Positions 1-9,096 of a stretch of DNA of 64,000 bases are shown here, piece after piece. The first letter of the stretch is position 1. Each line of letters starts with the position of its first letter. Under the pieces are notes generated by a model. The model made no database searches, was not told the DNA's origin, and worked only from the letters and a program-made list of their open reading frames with translations. Source of the DNA: Labrys sedimenti (GTDB lineage Bacteria; Pseudomonadota; Alphaproteobacteria; Rhizobiales; Labraceae); NCBI RefSeq assembly GCF_034424805.1, contig NZ_JAXOUF010000003.1:186001-250000 (forward strand), written 5' to 3'. Both the position numbers and the translations under genes were made by a program.

Positions 1-597
1 CTGCCGGTCATACCTTCCTACATATTGCTGATGTTTCTGGGCATGGCAGCGCGCGATGGCCCCGCGCTCGCGGCCATGGTGATCGCCACCACGGTCGGGT
101 CGACGATCGGGTCCGTGGGCTGGTATGGATTGGGCCGAACTCTCGGCCCGCACCGGGTGGAAACCCTGGTGGCCGCCTACGGACGTTTCGTTCTGCTGCC
201 GCTGCCTTTGTATCTGCGTCTGGTCGAGCGCTATCGGCGCAATCAGTTTTGGGCAACCCTGGTCGGCCATACGATTCCGACCGTCCGCGTCTATCTCGGC
301 CTGCCTGCTGGTGTATTCCGACTTGAACTGCGTCGGTTCATCCTGGCGGCCCTGCTCGGCAGTCTGGCCTGGAATATCCCATTCCTGAGTTTGGGCTTCA
401 TACTGAAGGGCAGCGACCGTGATCCCCTCAGTCTAGGCCTTCTGGTCGCAATCGTGCTCGTCGGCGGTGAGTTCGCCATCCTTTGGGGAGTACGCCAGGT
501 GCGACGGATGGAGCGCGTCCGGCTCGAACGGCTCGATGAGATAAGGCGTAGGGCGGATCATGACCGGCCAGCCCCTGCCCGCGACGGGCGCTCTTAA
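1..597 (+). CDS. DedA/SNARE-associated family membrane protein, 5' end missing
   Basis: The reading frame is open from the first base, so this is the C-terminal part of a gene that begins outside the window. The visible part, about 198 residues, alternates hydrophobic segments with a cytoplasmic-looking Arg-rich tail. The arrangement GSTIGSVGWYGLGRTLG, then GHTIPTVRVYLGLPAG, then a TM segment with LAWNIPF matches the DedA family of inner-membrane proteins, which are linked to lipid carrier flipping and membrane homeostasis. An internal ATG at 31 exists, but the frame before it already encodes family-like sequence, so the true start lies upstream. The tail overlaps an upstream extension of the next frame but not its preferred start. 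Confidence 0.75.
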   Translation: MPVIPSYILLMFLGMAARDGPALAAMVIATTVGSTIGSVGWYGLGRTLGPHRVETLVAAYGRFVLLPLPLYLRLVERYRRNQFWATLVGHTIPTVRVYLGLPAGVFRLELRRFILAALLGSLAWNIPFLSLGFILKGSDRDPLSLGLLVAIVLVGGEFAILWGVRQVRRMERVRLERLDEIRRRADHDRPAPARDGRS

Positions 598-712
598 AAA
601 AACGCAGCGCCGGCGATCATGCAAGGCTCCTGCAATTGAGGGCCCGGAAAGTCGGTGTCGCTCCCTGCCAGCCCCCGCGCTGCGGAGGGCTGTTGCAGCG
701 TTCCCGAATGCG

Positions 713-2173
713 ATGATGATTGCCCCTCCTTCACGGCGCCCCGCCTCCCGCCGATCATCCCTGGTCACCGCACGCCGGTCACACCTGGTGGTGTTTCTGG
801 CGCTGGCTTGCCTGCTTGCCGGGTGCGCAGCACCGGATACGCGGCCAACCAATACACCGCTCGGACTCGTCACGGGCTCCATCCCGGCAAGCAGCCCAGC
901 GCGGGGAGGCGATGTTGCAATCGTGCTCACCATTTCCGGTGGTGGCGCCCGTTCGGCCTCTTTCGGCTACGGCGTGCTCGCCAGCCTCGCCCAAACGCCC
1001 TCGACCGTCGCCGGCCGTAGCCTGGCCGATGATGTCGCCGTGGCGGCGGGCGTGTCGGGAGGCGCCATGCTGGCTTCCTATTTCGCTCTGCATGGGCCGG
1101 CGGGATTGCCCGGCTTTCGGCGCGATTTCCTGGCGCGCAATGCCGAGGCCTCGCTGCGCACCAGCCTGAGCCCGACCAATCTGCTGCGCGGTTATCGCGG
1201 CGGCGTCAACGATCGCAACGGCTTGCCGCCATGGCTGGATGCCAATCTCTATCATGGCGCCACGCTGGGGATGCTGGATCGACCTGGCCGCCCCCGATTG
1301 GTGATCCATGCCACCGACCTCTACAACCGTGCGCCCTTCATCTTCGACCGAACATCCTTTGCCGCCATCTGCAGCAATTTCGACGATTACCCCCTTGCCT
1401 ATGCGGTGGCGGCATCCGCGGCGGTACCCGTTGCCTTTGCGCCCATCACGCTGCGCAATTATCGTTCGAGCTGCCCGGCCGATGCCGAGGTTGTCCCGGC
1501 AGCCGGCGCAAAGGCGGACATCCGTGCCCAATCGTTGGTTGAGCAGCAATATCGGGAGGCGCTCGATCGCTATCGCAGTGCCGGGGATCTCAACTTCCTC
1601 AAGCTCTATGATGGCGGGCTCGTTGACGGCATCGGCACGTCGGCGCTCCTGCATCTCCTGAACCGGGGGGCACCTGAACCGCTGCCGGCGGAGACGGCGA
1701 GCCGGGTTCGGCACCTGCTGTTCATCGTCGTGGATGCCTCCACCCGTCTTGGTGGCAATCTTTCCGAGACGTCGGACAGCCCCTATGCCAAGGACGCGAT
1801 CGTGGCGGCGACCGATGCCCTGATGAACATTCCCAATCTCCAGAGCTTCGACGAACTACGCCGCCGCCTGCCGTCCTGGCGGCGGGAACTGATGAGATGG
1901 CGTTGCCGCGGAACAACTCACCTCACCTGTCGCGACCTCGATGTCGCGATCATCCGGGTCACCCTCGCGGATGTTCAGGAGCCTGCCATGGCGCGGCGAA
2001 TCCTCGCCTTGCACAACACGCTCGCCCTCAAGCCCGAGGATACGGTCTTCCTGAGCGATCTTGGCAGCAGCCTTCTCGCCCGGCAGCCCGGCTATCAGCG
2101 TTTCCTGGCACGTCTACGCCGGCGGTCGAATTCGGTTGCTCTCGCAAGCACCGATGCTGATTTGTCGCCGTGA
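713..2173 (+). CDS. patatin-like phospholipase, predicted lipoprotein
   Basis: This 486-aa protein carries the patatin signatures. The oxyanion loop is ISGGGARSASFGYG, the nucleophile elbow is GVSGG (GxSxG) about 35 residues later, and the catalytic Asp lies in LYDGGLVDG, giving a Ser-Asp dyad. The N terminus has Arg residues, a hydrophobic stretch and a lipobox LLAGC (Cys38), so it should be an envelope lipoprotein acting on phospholipid or acyl esters. The frame stays open to 560, but the two adjacent ATGs at 713/716 are preferred because they place a normal-length signal peptide in front of the lipobox. The gene is convergent with the MFS gene, only 6 bp away. Substrate unknown. Confidence 0.8.
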   Translation: MMIAPPSRRPASRRSSLVTARRSHLVVFLALACLLAGCAAPDTRPTNTPLGLVTGSIPASSPARGGDVAIVLTISGGGARSASFGYGVLASLAQTPSTVAGRSLADDVAVAAGVSGGAMLASYFALHGPAGLPGFRRDFLARNAEASLRTSLSPTNLLRGYRGGVNDRNGLPPWLDANLYHGATLGMLDRPGRPRLVIHATDLYNRAPFIFDRTSFAAICSNFDDYPLAYAVAASAAVPVAFAPITLRNYRSSCPADAEVVPAAGAKADIRAQSLVEQQYREALDRYRSAGDLNFLKLYDGGLVDGIGTSALLHLLNRGAPEPLPAETASRVRHLLFIVVDASTRLGGNLSETSDSPYAKDAIVAATDALMNIPNLQSFDELRRRLPSWRRELMRWRCRGTTHLTCRDLDVAIIRVTLADVQEPAMARRILALHNTLALKPEDTVFLSDLGSSLLARQPGYQRFLARLRRRSNSVALASTDADLSP

Positions 2174-2179
2174 CAACCC

Positions 2180-3373
2180 TCATGACCTCGTTGTCGCCCG
2201 GCTGAGGACCAGGGCGACGACGATGGCTGCGATGGCCGCCACAATGACGAGCAGGCCGGCCGATCGCCAGCCATAGGCATCGATGAGCCCACCCACGGCG
2301 ACCGACCCCGCCACTTGGCCGAGGCTGCTGCCTTGCATGGCGAGGCCGACCACGATGGGAGCCAGGGATGTGGCGGGCGCCACGACAGGTGCGGAGGACA
2401 GCAATGTCGCCGGGATGATGCCGCCCACGGCCGAGAACAGGATGCACAGCAGCAGCGTCGGGCCGTCCGGAAAGATCTGCAGGAACACGCTGGGCGCGGT
2501 GATTCCCATCACCAGGCTGGCGCCCGCGATCAGGATGGCGCGGCCGGCACCACGTGAAAGGAGAAAGCCTGCCGCGAGATTGCCGATGATGTTCGATGCG
2601 CTTGCCAGGGCGCTCAGCATGCCGGCGGCACCGTAACTCAAGCCCATATGCTGCATCAGCAGCACAGGCAGGAAACTGAACAGGGCAAAGAACATCAGGC
2701 TGTAGAGAGCAAAGCACAAGGCAAGCAGTGGGGCCCCGCCGGCCGTCACCACGGCAAGGACATCCCGGCCGAGGTGCTGCGGCGGAGGCGCACTCGACTG
2801 CTGTCCGCCCGGCACGGTGAGCAAGGCCGCCACGATAGCAAGGCATGCGATGATCGCACCGGACCACCAGATGGCACGCCAGTCGCTGAAAAGCGGGCCG
2901 GCGAGCATGGCGAGGGCCATGCCGGCCGGCATGAAACAACTCCACACGGCAAAAGCGAGATCGCGCCGCCCGACCGGGCAGATCCGGTTCAGGATGGCGG
3001 GACCTGCCACCGTGACCATCAGGAACCCGAGGCCTTCGACGATGCGTGAAGCGACCAGTGCACCATAGTGGGAGGCAAGGGCACCGAGGCCGCTGCCGGT
3101 TGCGATGGCGCCCAGGCCCAGCAAGAGCACGCGGCGATCCCCGAAACCTGTGATGATCGCACCCGTCGGTACGCCGCCAACCAGGCTGAGCAAGGCAAAG
3201 ATCCCGGCCAGCCAGCCAATGGCGCCAAAGGTAAGGCCGAGATCGGCCTGCAGCATGGGCGTGGCGATCAGCGCCTTGCCGACCTGCAGCGAGGCTGCGA
3301 TGCCGCAGGCGACCACCACCACCATGGCCGGCCAGGCCGTGGTGGTGCTGGGCAGCGGGATGGTCGTGACCAT
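2180..3373 (-). CDS. MFS transporter
   Basis: A 397-aa protein with about twelve hydrophobic segments. It contains the loop 2-3 motif region GFGDRRVLLLGLG (degenerate MFS motif A) and a central loop rich in Pro and Gln near residue 190, which is the usual 6+6 major facilitator layout. Its ATG overlaps the stop of wrbA by one base (ATGA arrangement), so the two are translationally coupled. Co-expression with a quinone reductase and a divergent LysR regulator suggests export of a redox-active or quinone-like compound; this is inference from context only. Substrate cannot be read from the sequence. Confidence 0.8.
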   Translation of the reverse strand: MVTTIPLPSTTTAWPAMVVVVACGIAASLQVGKALIATPMLQADLGLTFGAIGWLAGIFALLSLVGGVPTGAIITGFGDRRVLLLGLGAIATGSGLGALASHYGALVASRIVEGLGFLMVTVAGPAILNRICPVGRRDLAFAVWSCFMPAGMALAMLAGPLFSDWRAIWWSGAIIACLAIVAALLTVPGGQQSSAPPPQHLGRDVLAVVTAGGAPLLALCFALYSLMFFALFSFLPVLLMQHMGLSYGAAGMLSALASASNIIGNLAAGFLLSRGAGRAILIAGASLVMGITAPSVFLQIFPDGPTLLLCILFSAVGGIIPATLLSSAPVVAPATSLAPIVVGLAMQGSSLGQVAGSVAVGGLIDAYGWRSAGLLVIVAAIAAIVVALVLSRATTRS

Positions 3374-3999
3374 CAGGCCGCCTCCTGGAGCCGCGCGGCA
3401 GCAAGGGCCCGGGCGAGATTGGCGACATGGCGCCCCTGGAAGCGCGCGCCGTCGAGTTCGTTGGCGCTGGGTTCGCGATTGCCGCCGCGACCGTCATCGG
3501 CCAGCGTCGAAGCGCCGTAGGGTGAACCGCCAGTGATCTCGTCCATGCGCGACTGGCCCTGGAAGGTATAGGGCAGGCCTGCAACCACCATACCCAGATG
3601 CAGCAAGGCGATATGGGTGGACAGGATCGTGGCCTCCTGCCCGCCATGTTGGCTGCCGGTGGAGGTAAAGACGCTGCCGACGCGCCCGACCAGCGCGTTG
3701 CGCGCCCACAGCCCCCCGGCTTGATCGAGAAAGTTCTTCATCTGCGCCGCCATCATGCCGAAACGTGTCGGCGTGCCGAAGATGATGGCATCATGGTCGG
3801 CCAGTTCGGCAACGTCGGCAATTGCTGCGCGCTGGTCTAGCTTGTAGCCGGCGCGGATGGCGACGGCGTTGGGCACGATTTCCGGCACCCGTTTCACCAT
3901 GGCGCGTGCGCCGGTTTCACGCACGCCTTCGGCCACCGCATCCGCCATGGTCTCGATATGGCCGTAGGAGGAATAGTACAGCACCAGCACGGACGTCAT
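3373..3999 (-). CDS. wrbA: NAD(P)H:quinone oxidoreductase, WrbA type
   Basis: A 208-aa flavodoxin-like protein. The FMN phosphate loop is YYSSYGHIETMADAV near the N terminus. FGTPTRFGMMAAQMKNFLDQ and FTSTGSQHGGQE are typical WrbA segments. Family members transfer two electrons from NAD(P)H to quinones. The frame continues upstream to 4101, but the ATG at 3999 has an AGGAG Shine-Dalgarno sequence 6 bases ahead and begins directly with the flavodoxin strand, so it is preferred. It is first in an operon with the MFS transporter and divergent from a LysR gene, which is the usual layout for an effector-induced detoxification unit. Confidence 0.88.
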   Translation of the reverse strand: MTSVLVLYYSSYGHIETMADAVAEGVRETGARAMVKRVPEIVPNAVAIRAGYKLDQRAAIADVAELADHDAIIFGTPTRFGMMAAQMKNFLDQAGGLWARNALVGRVGSVFTSTGSQHGGQEATILSTHIALLHLGMVVAGLPYTFQGQSRMDEITGGSPYGASTLADDGRGGNREPSANELDGARFQGRHVANLARALAAARLQEAA

Positions 4000-4099
4000 C
4001 GTCAACTCCTCGTCATTTCCTGGATGGCGGGAGAATGGCATTTCTGGCTTATCGATCGGAGTGATATAATTGGCATCAAACTGATCGAAAGAATTGATC

Positions 4100-5008
4100 A
4101 TGATCGATGCTCTTACCTTGGATCAACTGCGCACCTTCGTGACGGTCGTTGACAGCGGCAGCTTCCGCTCTGGGGCTGTCAGGCTCTCGCGCGTCCAATC
4201 GGCGGTGAGCCATGCCATCGCCAATCTGGAGGCCGAACTCGGGCTGGCCCTGTTCGATCGCACCGGTCATCGCCCGGTGCTGACCGGCGAGGGCAAGGCG
4301 CTGCTGGCCAATGCCCGTGACATCCTTCTGCGCGTCGACGCCATGCGTGCCCGTGCCCGAGGATTGGGCGAGGGGGTGGAACTCGAACTTTCGCTGGTGG
4401 TGGACACGCTGTTTCCGGTTGCCTGGGTCGGCGAGGCGCTCAGGGTGATGCGACAGGACTACCCTTCTGTCGCGATCCGCCTGGCCTTCGAGCCCCTGGG
4501 TGGCCCGCTCACGGCCCTGCTGGCCGGGCGCAGCACGCTGGCTGTGATCACCGGTGAGAATTTCCGCGATCCGCGCGTGGTGCTGCAGGGCCTCGCCTCG
4601 ATCGAAATCGTGGCGGTTGCCGCGGCGGGACACCCGCTGGCCACTCGGATCGACGAGCAGGCGATCGAGGTCGCCGAACTCGCCGATCATCTGCAGATCG
4701 TCCAGGTGGATCCAACCACCCTGACACAGGGGCGGGATTTCGGCGTGTTGTCGCCGCAGACCTGCCGCGTCGGCAGCCAGGACACCAAACACGCCATGAT
4801 CCTGGCGGGATTGGGGTGGGGGCGCCTCCCCTCCTGGCAGGTGGAACGGGATCTGCGGGAAGGCCGTCTTGTGCGGCTGCACACGAAGGATCTGGGTCGC
4901 CATGCCAAAGTGGGCACGCAGGCCTATCTCGCCCATCGTCTCGATGAGCCGCTCGGGCCGGCCGCCCGCGCCTTCGGCAGGGCGATCGAGCTCATTGCCG
5001 CAGCGTAG
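4100..5008 (+). CDS. LysR-family transcriptional regulator
   Basis: A 302-aa protein with the LysR N-terminal winged helix-turn-helix (LDQLRTFVTVVDSGSFRSGA, then SRVQSAVSHAIANLE) followed by a periplasmic-binding-like effector domain. A TTG at 4094 would add two residues; the ATG at 4100 is taken. The 100-bp gap to wrbA should hold both divergent promoters and the operator. By the usual LysR logic it controls wrbA-MFS and itself. The effector is unknown. Confidence 0.87.
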   Translation: MIDALTLDQLRTFVTVVDSGSFRSGAVRLSRVQSAVSHAIANLEAELGLALFDRTGHRPVLTGEGKALLANARDILLRVDAMRARARGLGEGVELELSLVVDTLFPVAWVGEALRVMRQDYPSVAIRLAFEPLGGPLTALLAGRSTLAVITGENFRDPRVVLQGLASIEIVAVAAAGHPLATRIDEQAIEVAELADHLQIVQVDPTTLTQGRDFGVLSPQTCRVGSQDTKHAMILAGLGWGRLPSWQVERDLREGRLVRLHTKDLGRHAKVGTQAYLAHRLDEPLGPAARAFGRAIELIAAA

Positions 5009-5217
5009 GGCATCATGCCGAAAGGTGGCTGTCGGCTTTCGGCAAAAACGATGCGGCAGCCATAGGCCGTGGCGCCGGCATCGATTCCGGAGCCGGATTC
5101 GATGTGGCAATGCCTGCCGAAACGGCAGCCTGTCAAATCAGCGGTATGTACATATTCACGACAAGAACTATCAGTGTGTGCAGGCTGTTTCAGTTTGAAT
5201 CATTTGTCGGATTGCCT

Positions 5218-6480
5218 ATGCCGCGTCCCAAGTTCATTGTGCTGCTCCAGGGACCAGTCGGCCCCTTCTTTTCCGAGCTTGCGCAATCGCTCGTGGCGCG
5301 TGGCGACAGAGTCCTCAAGATCAATTTCAATTTCGGTGACCGTATCTATTCGAGGCGGATTCCGTTTGTCATGTTTTCCGACAGCCTGTCGGCATGGCGG
5401 GGCTGGTTCTCGCAGTTCCTGCTTGGCCAGAAGCCGGACAAGGTGATCCTGTTCGGCGATCAGCGGCCCTATCACCAGGTGGCTGTGGCGCTGTGCCGGG
5501 AGCTGGGCGTCGATGTGTGGTGCCTGGAGGAAGGGTATCTACGCCCCGATTACGTGACCGCCGAACGAGAGGGCAACAATGCGGCTTCCCTGCTGCCGCG
5601 GGTCCTGTCGGCCTATGACCACAGCAAGGCCGCCCCCGTCGAGGCGCCGGTGACGATCCCCGCCACCAGCTTCAAGCCCATGGCTTGGTGGGCTTTCAAA
5701 TATTACCTGGCGATGTCGGCCGGCAGCCTGGTGTTTCGGCAATATTCCCATCATCGCGAGCGCTCCCTATTGGGCGAGGCGATGCTCTGGAGCCGCAATG
5801 CCATGCGCAAATACACCGATCGCTGGAACAATGCTAAAAAGATCATCGACCTCGTTGACAATTTCGACCGTAAATATTTCGTCGCTGCCTTGCAGGTGCA
5901 TGATGACCTGCAATTGCGGGTTCATGGCGCAGGCTGGACCATGGAGCGCATGATCGAGGCCACGATCCGTTCCTTTGCCAAGCATGCCCCGTCTGGTACC
6001 CGCCTTGCCTTCAAGGCTCATCCGCTCGACCGTGGGCACCGGCCCTATCACCGCTTCGTGGCGCAACTTGCCAAGCTGGCGGGCGTGGCCGATCGGGTCT
6101 CCTTGATTGACGACGGGCCGACCGGGCTGTTGATCCGCCATGCCCGTGGCATGATTACGGTCAACAGCACAACGGGAATTCTGGCGCTGCAGCGCAATTG
6201 CCCGGTCTTCGTGCTGGGGAATGCGCATTACGCCATAGACGGCCTTGTTGCCCATGGTGGCGAAGACAAGCTGAAACAGTTCTGGAGCGCGCCTTTCCTG
6301 CCCAACGCGGCAGCAAGGGATGCCTTCGTCAGTCATATGGTGGCGGAGACGCAGATCAACGGTTCCTATTATCTGAGCCGTTACTTCGATCTGACCATCC
6401 ACAACCTGATTGCTCGTATTGACGACAATGTGGTGGAATTGCCGAAGAAAACCCCTGCGCGTGTGCCGAAATCGGCTTGA
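5218..6480 (+). CDS. kpsS: capsule polysaccharide Kdo-transferase, KpsS type
   Basis: A 420-aa protein starting IVLLQGPVGPFFSELAQSL, followed by INFNFGDRIYS and a segment around CLEEGYLRPDYVT, matching KpsS/LipB-type capsule proteins. KpsS and KpsC are the beta-Kdo transferases that build the poly-Kdo linker on phosphatidylglycerol for ABC-exported (group 2) capsules. The long N-terminal extension of the frame (from 5104) has no family character; the ATG at 5218 starts the conserved domain. Its partner kpsC lies 2.6 kb away on the other strand, with an OMP and a glycosyltransferase between. The cognate ABC transporter (KpsM/T) and KpsE are not in the window. Confidence 0.82.
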   Translation: MPRPKFIVLLQGPVGPFFSELAQSLVARGDRVLKINFNFGDRIYSRRIPFVMFSDSLSAWRGWFSQFLLGQKPDKVILFGDQRPYHQVAVALCRELGVDVWCLEEGYLRPDYVTAEREGNNAASLLPRVLSAYDHSKAAPVEAPVTIPATSFKPMAWWAFKYYLAMSAGSLVFRQYSHHRERSLLGEAMLWSRNAMRKYTDRWNNAKKIIDLVDNFDRKYFVAALQVHDDLQLRVHGAGWTMERMIEATIRSFAKHAPSGTRLAFKAHPLDRGHRPYHRFVAQLAKLAGVADRVSLIDDGPTGLLIRHARGMITVNSTTGILALQRNCPVFVLGNAHYAIDGLVAHGGEDKLKQFWSAPFLPNAAARDAFVSHMVAETQINGSYYLSRYFDLTIHNLIARIDDNVVELPKKTPARVPKSA

Positions 6481-6751
6481 AATCGCTCTATGGAAGTCTG
6501 AGGACAACCAGTCCTGTCAAGCCTCCGAAGCGAAGTGCGCTTAGACTGAAACGCTTTTTTGCTCTCGCGTCTTGGTTCGGCGCGTCTTCGCAGTTCTTGA
6601 CGATTCCGTCACATCGCAAGGCGTCTTGAAGTCCGGCGGCGAAGGGCCTGCATCTGGACGGGCGGCGCGGCAACGCAATGGCTTGCAGCCCTTAATTAAG
6701 CCGGCTTATAAGACAGGCTAGCGCTGCCTCATCGGTCGTTGCAGAGCCGGC

Positions 6752-6779
6752 AAAAAAACGGGGGCAAACCTGCCCCCGT
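6752..6779 (-). terminator. rho-independent terminator of the OMP gene
   Basis: On the minus strand a 9-bp perfect stem (ACGGGGGCA / TGCCCCCGT, 6758-6779) with a 4-base loop is followed by seven T residues, 35 bp past the stop of the beta-barrel gene. The rest of the 6481-6813 gap shows no gene. Confidence 0.88.
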
Positions 6780-6813
6780 CGATGCAATGAGATCTGAGCA
6801 GCAGCGCGTCGGA

Positions 6814-7503
6814 TCAGAACTTGTAGTTCACACCCAGACGCACGGCGTGGAAGTCCGGCGAGGCCTTGGAGTGAAGGGTGCCGCTGCCGCGCACCGTGTA
6901 GCTGCCGAAGTTCACATACTGATATTCGATGCGGCCCGAGAGATTGTCGGTGAAGGCATATTCGAGACCGGCACCGGCCGTCCAGCCCACCTTGGTATTG
7001 CTGTCGCTGAACGAAGCGCCGTCATAGCTGAGCTTGTAGTCGATGTTGCCATAGGCCAGACCGCCGGTGGCGTAGATCAGGAAGCGGTCATAGGCATAGC
7101 CGATGCGCGGACGCAGCGTGCCGTACCACTTGATGTCCGAGCGGGCACGACCGGGAGCGCCGGCGACCACACCATGCACGGTGTCCTTGATCTGGGCACC
7201 CTGGAAGTCGGTTTCGATACCGACCACGATGTTGTCGAACTGGTAGTTATAGCCGGCCTGCAAGCCGCCAAGGAAACCCTTGCCCGTCAGCTTGCCGATG
7301 TCGCCGAGGAAATCCGGATCGTGGATGCCGACCGTGTCGCGGCCGCCGAAAGCATAGCCGACGTTCGCACCAGCATAGAAGCCTGTCCAGGAGAACGGCA
7401 GGACAACCGGTGCCACAGGCTCAACAGGTGCGGGCGCGAGATCGGCAGAGAAAGCTGCCGTCGACGAGAGCAGAAGAGCAATTGCTGCTGCAGAGATTCT
7501 CAT
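6814..7503 (-). CDS. outer-membrane beta-barrel protein (Omp25/31-like)
   Basis: A 229-aa protein with a clear Sec signal peptide (MRISAAAIALLLSSTAAFSA), a Pro-rich linker, then SWTGFYAGANVGYAFGG, the opening strand of the Omp25/31 and opacity-type eight-stranded barrels of Rhizobiales. Alternating aromatic beta-strands follow, and the protein ends in a C-terminal Phe as barrel proteins do. ATGs at 7533 and 7509 are possible; 7503 is chosen because an AGGAG lies 8 bases upstream and the signal peptide begins there. Its own terminator and an AT-rich 260-bp upstream region point to a strong monocistronic transcript. Such proteins are abundant surface components. Confidence 0.87.
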   Translation of the reverse strand: MRISAAAIALLLSSTAAFSADLAPAPVEPVAPVVLPFSWTGFYAGANVGYAFGGRDTVGIHDPDFLGDIGKLTGKGFLGGLQAGYNYQFDNIVVGIETDFQGAQIKDTVHGVVAGAPGRARSDIKWYGTLRPRIGYAYDRFLIYATGGLAYGNIDYKLSYDGASFSDSNTKVGWTAGAGLEYAFTDNLSGRIEYQYVNFGSYTVRGSGTLHSKASPDFHAVRLGVNYKF

Positions 7504-7764
7504 ATGCATCACTCCTAAAGGCGAAATCACCATGCCAGCTTTCGAAACACGAGTCTGTAGCTTTGATGCAACAGGTATTTGGAAAATAACACGTTCAATT
7601 GATAGGAACCATAAGGTGCACGACCGATTTGAGTTTTTGCACGATAAGATGATTTGGCAATGATCACAAAGAAATTTTATGCAAGCCTGATGTTATATAG
7701 TAGAAAATAGTATCGCGAATGGGGAAATGTCGTTAAGTTAGAGAGTGTCAGTCGGCGGTTCGCC

Positions 7765-9096
7765 TCAGGCGGGACTCCTGCTGGCGAAGTTGTTTTTTGA
7801 GACTGCATGCTCGAAGTGATCCCGCACGACATCGAGGGCTTGCTGCACATGATCCCGCCAGGTGGGGAGGGCGGCACGGGTGCTGAGCTCGAAGCGGTCC
7901 GAAGCCAGTGCCGTCACCGCACCCATCCATTGCGGCAGGTCGATGGGATCGACCAGGCTGATGCCATGATGGCCTGCGAGTTCGGCCACCTCGCGATGGG
8001 CGGGAATGTCGGAGGCGATCACCGGCACGCCGAGGGCATTGGCTTCCAGGATCGGCAGTCCGAAACCCTCTACCAGTGATGGCTGTACCATGCCGTGCGC
8101 GCCGGCGATCAGGGAGGCGACGGCGGGGTCGCTGAGGTCGGCGACTTCCACGACATGGCGGGCCAGCGGGGCGGCGTGGGTCAACAGGTCCAGGACCTGG
8201 TCGACCTTCCAGCCCCGCCGTCCTACCAGCACCAGGCGCGGACAGGCCGCGCCGAGCTTCTCGGCAAGACGGCGCCAGAGCAGCAGCAGCAAAGCATGGT
8301 TCTTGCGCGCCTCGATGGTGCCGAGGCAGACGAAATAGGGGATCTGCGAAGAGGGCGGGCGCAGGGCGCTGCGCGTAAGGAATTCGTTTTCGACGGCCAG
8401 CGGCACCACCACCACGCGCGGCGCGGCAGGCCGATGCTCGCCGCGCGGGATGGCCGCCGCCAGCCAGGCGGTGAAGCGATCGCGCGAATAAGCCGAGTTG
8501 GCGATGATCAGGTCGGCATGCTGCAGCAAGGAGAGCATGCGGCGATGATGTTTGGCGGCCTCGCCTTCACGGCAGAACTCCGGGAAGTCGACGGGAATGA
8601 GGTCATGCAGCATGGCGACGATGCGTGCCCCGCGCCGCTTCATTTCCTGAATTTTGAGAGTGTTTTCCAAGCCCGAATGGGAAGTATTGAGATAGACCGA
8701 TCCGCGCAGATTGAGAGGCAAGTCTCGCGTACCGAAGACTTGCCGCATGCCGGTGAGCGCTACCCGTGCGGCGGAAGGTTCCGTCCGGCTGGCTTCGGCC
8801 AAGCGCCGGCAGCCGCGTTCGGAGGCCCACACCGGCCTGGCGAGATAATCGGCCAGATCGGTGTAGATCCGATCCTTTTCGACATCGGCTCCTTGCCAGG
8901 CTGAATTTTCCGTGGGCGGGAGAAGCTTGTCGACGCGCCGCAAACCGTTGAAGCCCGGCATCTTGGCGACGAAGGAGACCTCGCCGGCCAGATCGGGCAG
9001 GAGCCGGATATAGGCGGCATCGACCCGATCGATGCCGGTGGGAGTGGTGCGGATGAGCCGGCGCAGATGCCGCGATACGTCAAAAAGAAACTGCAT
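7765..9096 (-). CDS. glycosyltransferase, GT4-like
   Basis: A 443-aa GT-B glycosyltransferase. Its C-terminal half has VCLGTIEARKNHALLL and the sugar-nucleotide site EGFGLPILEANALGVPVIAS, with the E-x7-E pattern typical of GT4/MtfB-like enzymes. The N-terminal half contains MLHDLIPVDFPEF and IIANSAYSRD, common in mannosyltransferases of capsule and O-antigen clusters. Its start overlaps the end of kpsC by 17 bp on the same strand, so the two are co-transcribed. It probably adds a sugar to the capsule repeat unit; donor and linkage are unknown. Confidence 0.82.
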   Translation of the reverse strand: MQFLFDVSRHLRRLIRTTPTGIDRVDAAYIRLLPDLAGEVSFVAKMPGFNGLRRVDKLLPPTENSAWQGADVEKDRIYTDLADYLARPVWASERGCRRLAEASRTEPSAARVALTGMRQVFGTRDLPLNLRGSVYLNTSHSGLENTLKIQEMKRRGARIVAMLHDLIPVDFPEFCREGEAAKHHRRMLSLLQHADLIIANSAYSRDRFTAWLAAAIPRGEHRPAAPRVVVVPLAVENEFLTRSALRPPSSQIPYFVCLGTIEARKNHALLLLLWRRLAEKLGAACPRLVLVGRRGWKVDQVLDLLTHAAPLARHVVEVADLSDPAVASLIAGAHGMVQPSLVEGFGLPILEANALGVPVIASDIPAHREVAELAGHHGISLVDPIDLPQWMGAVTALASDRFELSTRAALPTWRDHVQQALDVVRDHFEHAVSKNNFASRSPA